A stretch of DNA of 64,000 bases from Trebouxia sp. TZW2008 (lineage: Eukaryota > Chlorophyta > Trebouxiophyceae > Trebouxiales > Trebouxiaceae), in NCBI GenBank assembly GCA_002118135.1, contig BDIU01000139.1, positions 124,001 through 188,000 on the forward strand, read 5' to 3'. Of this stretch, positions 45,101 to 53,924 are shown piece by piece. The notes below the pieces were generated by a model. That model was not told the origin of the DNA. It saw only the letters and a list, made by a program, of their open reading frames with translations, and did no database searches. The first letter of the stretch is position 1, and the number at the start of each line of letters is the position of its first letter. Both the position numbers and the translations under genes were made by a program.

Positions 45101-48100
45101 GCCATACAAATTGCAATATCAGCTGCCAGCTACAGCAGCACAGTGCTCAGAGGCCCTTGGTGCCGCCAATTGCTGCTGCTGGACTGTTTGCACAGTGTGA
45201 CGTTCATGCCTCGTCCAGCGTGTCCTGCCATTTGCCAGTGAGTGCCAGCATTAGATTTGTTTCCCATTCATAGCATCCAATTGCTGCTCCTCCAAAGATG
45301 TGTTGAGAGTGTCAATGTTGCAACTGCCACCGTTGCATCAGCACAGACTTTGACTATGATTACGCTAACTTTGTCCATTTCTCGATTTATGCGTGTCATC
45401 TCTGCGCGAGGGCCATGCTAATCTTCTCTGTATCGATCCAATTTTAACAGATGTAGCCGGAGCTACAACTGTCTGTGTTGCGCAGGTGGCCAAGAAGAGG
45501 CACAGGAGGCGTATGCAGATGCTGTGAACGCCATCTTTGTGCTGCAAGTAGACTGCCACCGTCACACCCAGCCGCACGCACAGCAGCAGGGCAAAGTCCG
45601 CTGGGAGATGATTGAAATGTGGCCCATGAAGGTTGGACGTTTTCATGATTCGTTGAGAACGTGTGCTAGACAGGCTCAGCAGGCCCAGCTAGGTATAAGC
45701 TCGAGCAATCAGCCGTCTCCAACCAGTACGGTCCTGAAGGCTTGTGCTTGATCTTTCTCCCTGCATGCAGAAGTCATATTGATATGCCAGACTGACAATA
45801 CACAGTGTTGCACGCCAATGCGGAGACAGAAGTCACAAGCTCAGCAATGTCTATAAATTGACTCAGCTGTGTTTGCAATATGACAGAAGATCCAGGGCTG
45901 CTTTTGAGAAAGCTGAAGCTGGGTGGAAGTCTAGGAAGGTAGCCTCCTGTTTGATGAATAAGCGTAGTTGGCCAGGCACTTTGGGCTTGCTTCTGCGCAT
46001 GCTGATAGCAGTAAAGGTGCCGCTGTGTAGTGAGCACACTTTTGACAATGCTTTGGCAGGACAGATGCGACTGGGCAATGAATGTGCTTTGGAAATCAAG
46101 GTGTTGCTGAGCACTGAATGTGCCGTTGGCAGTGATGTGATACTGCGCAGGTAAGACACGCCGCGCCTCAAGCGAGGGCTTGCTGCAGAAGGACAAGGGG
46201 AGTGCGTGCATCCCATCAGCTCAGCAACAGACCACGCCAGGCTTTACTTCACCTTGTAATGAATGTCAAGTTTTGCATAACTCTGGCGTTGGCGCCATGG
46301 CGCAGACATTGCCAAATCAGAGGAATCTTTGGGTCCAATCCGACTGGCTCACTGTAACGAAAGGGGTTGTGCGCTAAGTGTCAGCAAGCGCTTTTCCTAG
46401 GCTATCAACCCATTACACTCACTGTTTTCTTCACTCACTGTATGATCACTGTGCTGAGGATTGTACTTTGTGGTGCAGGATCCTGTGACCAGTGGGCCAG
46501 CTGTTCTTGTGAAGAGGTATAACATCACTCAGCAGAAGCAGATTGAGATTCAGCTGGAAGCACAGCAAGAACTGCTGCAAAGGTATACTTTGCCAGTGTG
46601 GACCCCGGGTGCTGTACTGCATGATCAATATCAGCTGTATGGGCTGTTGATTACCACATCTGAACCATGTAAACAGAAGGTATGTCACAAATTAATTTGC
46701 CTGCAATCACAATTGCACTGCACTGCAGCAGCAACTTGTTGTTGTCATTTGTAAGTGCTGACAACCCATCTTACTATGTCTGCACAGGCAGAATCAGACC
46801 CTGGAGCAGGACTCTGTAGCAATGCTTGAAGAGAAAGCCAGGCTGGAGAATGAGGCCAATGCCTTGACCCAGCACATGAAGGCCCTCATGCACGACAAGT
46901 TTGAGCATGTACCCTCCCAATTTGACGCAGAGACACCAATTGACAAAGTGCTGAACATGATGCAAGCCTTCATTACACAGGTGGGTACAACAAATCACAA
47001 GGTCCCATTTGAGCTGTCTGCAAGACGTCAAGTCGTAATGCGTGCATATATACAAGCAAAAATGGCCGATTTACATCCCTCGTTCGGAGTGGCGCAGCGG
47101 AAGCGTGGTGGGCCCATAACCCACAGGTCCCTGGATCGAAACCAGGCTCCGAAACTACATCATTGGATGTCATCTTTTGAGAAATTGACTCATACCTTTG
47201 CAAATTTGGCGGTTTATGTGTCCTTTTGCAAGGATGCCGTTTGCCGGTTTGGGTGTTCTTTGAAGACATGGCATCTGCAAAAGCAGATATGACATGCTGC
47301 ATTCAACCCTGTCCAGTGTCTGTCTGCTGCTCCACATATTGCCATGACCTCAATGCCTTTCTGCTGGATGCTCTAGAGACTTGAACATATCTGTGCTATG
47401 TATGCAGGAACACCTGCCACCTTTTGAGGCAGTGCTGCTGAGTACTGGCCACTCTGCGACCCAATTCTGCCATAGTCTGGACATGTCTGCACTGGCCTGC
47501 AGGGCCACTTGCCATCTGTTGAGGCGGTGCTAAGTCTATTCCACCTGCTGAGCGAGTCTGACACACATCTACGTCAACCAACAGCACTCAAAGAGCAGCT
47601 GCTTCAGCTGCCACAGTCTTGACATTTCTGCTTGCCTGCAGGGGTACTTGCCGTCTGTTGGGGCGGTGCTAAGTCTGTACCATTTGCTAAGTGAGTCTGA
47701 CACACATCTACGTCAATCAATGGCTCTCAAAGAGTAGCCGCTTCAGTTGCCACAGTCTTGACGTTTCTGCTTGCCTGCAGGGGCACGTGCCTTCTGTTGA
47801 GGTGGTGCTAAGTCTGTACGATCTATTGAGTGAGTCTGACACACATCTGCGCCAGCCATTGGCTCTAGAAGAACAGCTGCTTCAGCTGCCAGAGTCTTGA
47901 CGTTTCTGCTTGCCTGCAGGGGCACGTGCCTTCTGTTGAGGCGGTGCTAAGTCTGTACCATATATTGAGTGAGTCTGACACACATCTGCGCCAGCCAGTG
48001 GCTCTAGAAGAACAGCTGCTGAAGGACAAGCACATGGACTCAGATGTGGGCAAGTCCATGCTGCAGCTTCTGCAGGTGAAACAGTCCTCCACTGTCTGTT

Positions 48101-50459
48101 GTGATTTGTCTGGTTTGGCTGATGTGAGTGTGCGTTGTCAAAGTCTGTTGTGAAACAGTCCTCCAATGTCTATTGTGGTTTAAGTCTCAAAGGTCACTTG
48201 GGCATGAGAGCTTCTGCGACACCACTCACACCTGAGCTGTTGCATAAGCCGCACAGTTCCGCTCAAGTCCTCCAATGTCTGTGGTGGTTTGTCTGCTGTG
48301 ACTAGTTGGAGTGTGCCATGTCAATTTCTGCTGTGATTGTCCTTTGCGAACAAGCTCTATCTTCTAGGTTTGCACATCATCGAGGCAAAGAAAGTGGGCT
48401 TTATAACGAAGCCTGTATTGTCAGGGCAGCCCAGCAACGACTGATATGTTGCCAAAACAGCCCAGCAACTATGTTATGTGTTGTCGTGGGGATGCCATGT
48501 TGGTCTCATATTTATCTGGTTTCAATGATATTTGTTGCCAGCACTTTTGCTTGAACATGTAGTTTATACTGACAATATTTATCAATGATTGTTGCAGGGT
48601 CATGCAGCTAGCGCACCCGACACTGGTGGAGATGCCATGTTGGTCTCGCAGTTATCAGCTTCCATGTCATCGACTGCTAGCACCTTTGTTCCAGCAGACA
48701 TCACCCCAGCCATAGAACGCATGCTACAGGTGGGCTGTCTGAAATTGTTCATTCATGATGTATGCTAGGCAGGCTCAGTAGGTATGTACTGGACCAATCA
48801 ATTGTCCTCAACCAATTCGGTTCTGTGCTGTCCTAAACCATTCAAACTGTGCATGAAGGGAGGTGAGGTCCTTGTAAACGGTTGTCTGCCATGTGTCTCT
48901 GGGTTTGTGTCCCTAGCCTGTGTACCTGTTGACTGCCCAAACATACACTGGAAAGGCAGTCTGTACTGTGACATGCGTCTTGTGTGTCTGAAGCCTGCAG
49001 TTGATTGCGTCTGCACAAACCTGGGTTCCAACGCCTGCCCAGCAAGTGTATCTAGTGAATGGATGAAGGCTGTTGTCTTTCCCGGGCACATGTTACTGCG
49101 CTGTGCCTGCATGTGCTGTACGCAGTTTGCAAATGCAGGCGTTGTTTTTGAAAGTGTTTTCTGGCTGCACAGGGTGGCTTGAATATGTGGCTGCTTGATA
49201 TCTGAGGTCTTGCTGATGTGCAGCAATCAACAGCTTGCTAAGTCAAGGCTTGCTAATATGCAGGATGCCTTGAACAACTGGCAGTTTGACATCTTTGGAT
49301 TTGCTGATGCCACGCCAGGCAGGACGCTGTCCATGCTGACTTTCCACCTTTACAAGCAGGCAGGCCTGATCCAGGATTTCAATCTGGACGAGCAGAAGCT
49401 GTGCAACTTCCTGCAGAAGATTGAGAGCGGTTACCGCGCTGACAACCCCTACCACAATAGGTGAGAAGCCATGACAGGACCTGTTACTTGACACGTGGCA
49501 GACAATTGTTTACAAGGACCTCACCTCCCTTCATGCACAGTACAAACGGATTTAGACAGCACAGGACCAAACTGGTTGGAGACAGGTGATTGCTCCAGTA
49601 TGCACCTAGCTGGGCCTGCTGAGCCTGTCTAGCACATATCTAGAATGAATGAGTCTCCCTTGAGCCGGAATTGTACATCCAGCATCAGGAGCATCTGCAC
49701 AAGATTCTGGTACCTCAATGTGCAAGCTGCAAAAGAGGGCATTACTCTCAGAAAACTCAGAAGCTGTCAGAACAGAATTTTGCTGCCACCTGTATTGGTG
49801 AGAGAGTGTACATGCTGCATCGGCCGCCATGAACAATTAGCTTGGACAGTAACCATGCTCAATGTACGTTGCTGATTGTGCTGGTTTCGGCAGCATACAC
49901 GCAGCATTTGTGGTCCAGATGCCACATATGCTGCTGAGCCATGGGAGACCTGTCAAGACTGGACTCGTCACTAGCACATTCAACAGAGGGTTGTTTTGTT
50001 CTTAGCAGCAAACATGCAGCATCTGTAGTGCGGAGGGTTTTAATGCTGCTGTGTATTATGGGGTGCATATACTCCATATTATTGACATGTCAGCCTGACA
50101 CATATACTGTCTTTTGCAGCATACATGCAGCATCAGTGGTCCAGATGACACACATGCTGCTATGCCATGGAGGCCTTATCAAGACCGGGCTCATCACCAA
50201 GAACCAGCACCTGTCTTCCTACTGGTCTGCAGCGGTGCATGACTACGAACATGGCGGCCTGAACAATGACTTCCTGATCAAGACACAGCATCCTCTGGCA
50301 ATCCTGTACAACGACCAGTCGCCTTTGGAGAATCACCACATGTCTGCTGCTGTCAGTCTGTTGAGTGAGCCAGATTATGCTTACATTGCGGTGAGCTGCT
50401 CTGCCTGCTTTGCTGGTTGTGTGTGACCTGTCATGTTGTGTGGTTGAAGTCATGCAGTT

Positions 50460-50497
<38 letters not shown>

Positions 50498-50568
50498 ACA
50501 GACAGACAGACAGACAGACAGACATACAGACAGACAGACATACAGACAGACAGATGGACGCACGGACG

Positions 50569-50607
<39 letters not shown>

Positions 50608-52251
50608 GGACAGACATTAGGCTGACTGACAGGCAGACAGACACACAGAGACAGACAGACAGACAGACAGACCGCTTGACAAACGGACAGAAAGGCAGAC
50701 GGACAGACGGGTGAACAGACAGACAGCCCCACAGGCCAATATCCCAATGCATAGGCACCAACAAGAACATACCTCAATCTCAACCATTCAAGCATGCAAG
50801 ATCAACAGGATTGCCACAGAAACAACCTGACCGGCATGCAAATGAGCAGCTGCTGCGGTTCATATGCTGATGCACAACATCAGTGTGAAATCACTGATCA
50901 CATGACAATTGCATATTGTGTGATGTATACAAATGCTTGCAAAGCATGACTGCCAAGCTTATACACTGCATTTGACTGATCAGGCTGTTGAATGTGCAGT
51001 TGAAGATGATGAAGTCAGAGGCATTGGCCCATGTTCGCTCTGTCTGCATCAACCAAGTACTGGGTACAGACATGAAGAAGCACTTTGACATCACGTCTAG
51101 GTTCCAGGTACATCTGAACGCTACTGTTGCAAATCCTTCAATATGCTCAGCGCTGATGTCAATCTGTCTAATACCAGTCTTGTTGCGCTCATAATTATAG
51201 TCCATTCCTCAATTGGGTGAAGCCATGCAGATGCGATGCAGCCATTTGCTGAGCTGGATGGTGCCAAACATTGCATTTCTCTTTGTCTTGCACACTACAT
51301 CTGTGTAGCGGGCTACACTTTCCATGCATTCCCCATATGTGTCTGCATCCTGACAGCAAGACACTTGGACTTTTCAAGGCACTCAACAGACACTTGTCCC
51401 ATGACAAAAGCTATTTTGATCACTTGCAATGGCCTTGTAGTCTGCTTTCAAGAGGGCGCCACCAAATTCAGACCTTTTTGCTCCTGCCCCTCGTGTGATG
51501 CCTGAGTGGGACAGTGTCAAGACTGAGGACAAGACACTTGTGTACCAGGTGAGATGTCGCTTGTGTAAAAACAGTAATCACAGTAGATTCATCGTTCTAG
51601 CACAGTTGACGTCAGGGCCCAGTCGCGCATACTGCTTTGTCTCTCTCCTAGCGGCCCTTCCATGGGGTATGCCTCCTTGAGAATGCTGGCGTCTGAAATG
51701 TTGGAGCTCTGTGTGTCATGCATTTCAGCTGTGAGCATGATGGCCTGCAGATGGTGTTGAAGTGTGCTGACATTGGCCATCTCTCTGTTGACCCTGTCAC
51801 TCACAAGCGCTGGGCTTTCCAGCTTGAAGAGGAGTTCTTCAGACAGGTGCGATGCTGCTTTACCGATGCCATACACTGCCAGCAAGCACGTTACTTGTTC
51901 CCTTGCATACTCTATCATCTGCTTTGTACTGCGTAGCGTGTTGTCAAAAGTAGCGCTCAGGAATGCTGTGTGGATGCAATTCAGATTGTCGATGAGCACA
52001 TCAGCTCACGGCACTTTTGCTATGCAGCAAGGACACTGGAATAAGCACTGTGCATTGATGCTGTATGCCCTCAATTTGCTTGAGCTGCACTGCAGGGGGA
52101 CAAAGAAAAGGCCGCTGGGTTGCCAGTGAGTCCTCTCATGGACCGCAGCATGCAAGGCGGCATGACCAGGTCACAGGTCAGCAGCCATGTCACCCTTATA
52201 ACTGGCCACCTGTCCCAGCACATCATCACCTCGCTTATGCTGCATGTATCT

Positions 52252-52286
<35 letters not shown>

Positions 52287-52694
52287 TTTGCTGTCTGGAA
52301 CACCCAACAGGGGGGTCATACAGACAGTGTCAAGAGAGTCACTCTACAATGTCTATATTCAACAAAAGTTCACTAATTTTGCTTATAGTGTTGGAAATGT
52401 ATTGCCTTACGGAGCAGCATCAGACGACAAACACATGCTCATGGATGATATCATTCACAGCGCAGGCCAGTGTATTTGCAAGAGGCCTGTTTCTTTGCAC
52501 AAGCAAATGACGCGGGGCACCTGTCACTCGACATGCAGCATCAGGCTTCTGTTGTTGTGCAGCTGGGCTTCTTCAACATTGTGGGCATTCCCCTGTTCAA
52601 GGCCCTGGCAGACTTGTTTGAGGACTCACAACCAATGCTTGATGGGGTTCTTGGCAATTTCCGACTCTGGGAGGCCATGGCTGCAGCCTCTTGA
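42167..52694 (+). CDS. PAS-containing class I 3',5'-cyclic-nucleotide phosphodiesterase (PDE-A)
   Basis: Seventeen exons join in phase: 42167-42441, 42536-42698, 43015-43119, 43411-43609, 44881-44946, 45486-45631, 46479-46582, 46788-46980, 47920-48075, 48598-48729, 49264-49460, 50120-50390, 51000-51107, 51441-51548, 51751-51846, 52096-52176, 52563-52694 (843 aa; 789 if the start is ATG 42329, which matches PDE-B). A PAS-like region ([26 protein letters not shown]) and a second PAS ([20 protein letters not shown] to [11 protein letters not shown]) end in a coiled coil ([16 protein letters not shown]). The catalytic domain (about 514-835) has YHN with H577, H581, HDYEHGG (H619, D620), [22 protein letters not shown] (D748), [20 protein letters not shown] and the invariant Gln (about Q800) before [12 protein letters not shown]. 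All metal ligands are present. cAMP/cGMP preference cannot be read. Confidence 0.93.
43690..43885 (+). repeat. Echoes of PDE-A exon 4 end with donor
   Basis: The exon end and donor AGCATAGCAG/GTGAGGCATGC (43600-43620) recur near 43700, 43745 and, weakly, 43855. The 43745 copy includes the upstream CAAGAAAAGCATAGCAGGTG exactly. Confidence 0.85.
44385..44515 (+). repeat. CCTTGC-type short tandem repeats in PDE-A intron 4
   Basis: Repeated CCTTGCTTATCC / CCTTGCATATCC units fill about 130 bp. No coding meaning. Confidence 0.85.
45370..45466 (-). ncRNA. U6 spliceosomal snRNA-like sequence, antisense in PDE-A intron 5
   Basis: On the minus strand a 5' hairpin (GTAGCTCCGGCTAC) is followed by an AAAATTGGATCGATACAGAG segment, then GAAGATTAGCATGGCCC, GATGACACGC and AAATCGAGAAATGGAC, the full order of U6 snRNA. 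The catalytic ACAGAGA box and the AGC triad are intact. In the internal stem-loop the usual CCT/AGG arms read CTC/GAG, so pairing is kept. A T-run terminator is not seen after ATGGACAAAG, and I see no TATA box at the usual distance: the upstream flank on this strand is PDE-A exon 6, starting 20 bp away. It is either a diverged functional copy or a retro-copy. Confidence 0.85.
45660..45750 (+). mobile_element. Dispersed repeat element, copy B (partial, PDE-A intron 6)
   Basis: It shares GACAGGCTCAGCAGGCCCAG, CTAGGTA and GTCTCCAACCAGTA with copies A, C and D. It is shorter than the others. Confidence 0.7.
47083..47154 (+). tRNA. Initiator tRNA-Met (CAT) in PDE-A intron 8
   Basis: A 72-nt cloverleaf: acceptor arms TTCGGAG and CTCCGAA, A-box GTGGCGCAGCGGAAGCG, anticodon arm GGG-CCCATAA-CCC with anticodon CAT, B-box GGATCGAAACC. 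The three G-C pairs in the anticodon stem and the AUCGAAA T-loop are initiator hallmarks, and the sequence is nearly that of plant initiator tRNA-Met. The first pair is T-A instead of A-T. A TATATACAAGCAAAAATGG stretch lies upstream and a TTTT about 20 bp downstream, as expected for Pol III. It is in the sense orientation of PDE-A. Confidence 0.95.
47408..47919 (+). repeat. Echo array of PDE-A exon 9 acceptor and 5' part
   Basis: Four copies of the acceptor (GCCTGCAG) and first about 100 bp of exon 9 begin at 47408, 47503, 47642 and 47781; the true exon is 47920. The last three steps are 139 bp each. Copies encode variants of [20 protein letters not shown]; the 47503, 47642 and 47781 copies hit stops (QLPQS*, KE*, QLPES*) and have no donor at the exon end. 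The 47408 copy is truncated. Confidence 0.93.
48488..48555 (+). repeat. Echo of PDE-A exon 10
   Basis: GGGATGCCATGTTGGTCTCA and TGCCAGCACTTTTGCTTGAAC parallel the middle of exon 10 (GGAGATGCCATGTTGGTCTC and TGCTAGCACCTTTG). It lies about 110 bp upstream in intron 9. Confidence 0.75.
48763..48985 (+). mobile_element. Dispersed repeat element, copy C (PDE-A intron 10)
   Basis: Homologous to copy A over about 210 bp and, inverted, to copy D across exon 11. Shared with D: GTGCATGAAGGGAGGTGAGG and TCCTTGTAAAC. No coding capacity recognised. Confidence 0.75.
49496..49640 (-). mobile_element. Dispersed repeat element, copy D (inverted, PDE-A intron 11)
   Basis: Reverse-complement copy. Its minus strand reads GACAGGCTCAGCAGGCCCAG and CATGAAGGGAGGTGAGGTCC. 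It begins about 35 bp after the exon 11 donor, so copies C and D form an inverted repeat around exon 11. Confidence 0.8.
49894..50119 (+). repeat. Echoes of PDE-A exon 12 start
   Basis: Copies of the acceptor and start of exon 12 begin near 49894 (CAGCATACACGCAGCATTTG, resembling the exon for about 85 bp) and 50009 (AACATGCAGCATCTGTAGTG). The true exon is at 50120, so steps are about 110-116 bp. Frames are broken. Confidence 0.85.
50461..50730. repeat. GGCA/GACA microsatellite in PDE-A intron 12
   Basis: About nine GGCA units are followed by long GACA/GACG variants over 270 bp. The open frames on both strands here are repeat artefacts. Confidence 0.97.
52246..52285. repeat. AATC microsatellite in PDE-A intron 16
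   Basis: Nine or ten perfect AATC (ATCA) units shortly after the exon 16 donor. Confidence 0.97.
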
Positions 52695-53924
52695 GCTGAA
52701 ATAGTCTGATTGCTGTATTGTGGCAAAAGACTGGTGGTGAATGGTGGAAATGCGAGCGAAGTGTTCAAAATTGTGGCAGGATGTGTTCTCATTGTGTATA
52801 TTGCACTTGCAGTGCAATAGTAGTACCGATACTGCTGTTTTATGTGGCATAGACTCCTGGCAATGGTGATGATCATGGCATCATCTGTTGTGATTGTCAC
52901 AATGCTGCGAGGCTGGTTGGCATGATCACTCTGACTGCAATCAGTGACCGAGTTCAACAGCAAGTTGCTGCCAGTACAGAGGAATGTTGGAGTCTACAGG
53001 TCAGTTTGTGCATGAGAGCACGCATGAGGCACAGCCTTGCTGTTGCGTATATTTGTTGCATGCAGTATGACAGATTCCAATGGTACGATTGTTAATGATG
53101 ATGATGATGAATTCAAAGTAATGATCATGATGGTAGCAAGTCAAACTTCAGCAAAAGTTGTATCAAACATATGAACGTGGCCTTGATCCTACACACTTCT
53201 TACAAGCTTGAAGAGCAATAAAGAGACGCCACGGTCTGTTCGAGGCCTCTCAAACACGCCTAATGGCGTAGACTTTTTCTTTTCTCTTCTTTTACAAGCT
53301 CAAGCAGTAGCATTGCTGTCGCGTCACTCAGGCAATGCGAAAACTGCATTGCTGCACAGCTAATTGTAACATTATTCTCCGAAAAGCACACAGCTGCATC
53401 ATTTGGACCAGCAGTTTCCTCGCGGCACAAATGTTTGAATGTAGCTACGATATGTGATCTCGGCGTTTTTCCAAAGCTTGCTCGTCAGTGCAGTTTTGGG
53501 AGTCTGCCTCCAGATCACCAACCGAAACTGCATTGCAATGAGAGGGCTCCATGTGGCAAGCGCGGCGCTTCTGCAGAAGCTGCGTTGAGGAATTAGTAAC
53601 CCAAAGCACGTAGCTCGATCGTGGACGACTCGCTCAAGCAGCTTGTGCTTTTCCTACTCGGTATGATCGGTGTGAACGCTGAGCCTCACTGAAAACGTAC
53701 ATGGTGATTGCTTTGGCCTGCGATGCCGTGCAGCAGCGGCGTGAGCAGGTCACGCCGAGTAGCTTGAATATCAAGCAGCCACCTACATGCACCTCAAAGC
53801 ACAGCTTTTACGTCAATTTGTCACAACTGCTGATCAACCAAGCGATGCTATTGTGAGTTGAGCCTTGTGCGCGTACGTCAGAGCATAAGGTCCGCCGTGC
53901 AACTGCGGCGTTGACTTGCCGCCG
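52695..53924. other. Intergenic stretch between the two PDE genes
   Basis: 1.2 kb with the 3' flank of PDE-A (including a short GATGAT run near 53095) and the promoter/5' UTR of PDE-B. I see no supported exon. Confidence 0.5.

Noticed and set aside
50160..50795. Long minus-strand frame rich in Cys-Leu-Ser-Val repeats
   Set aside because: It is the translation of the GACA/GGCA microsatellite and antisense of PDE-A exon 12.
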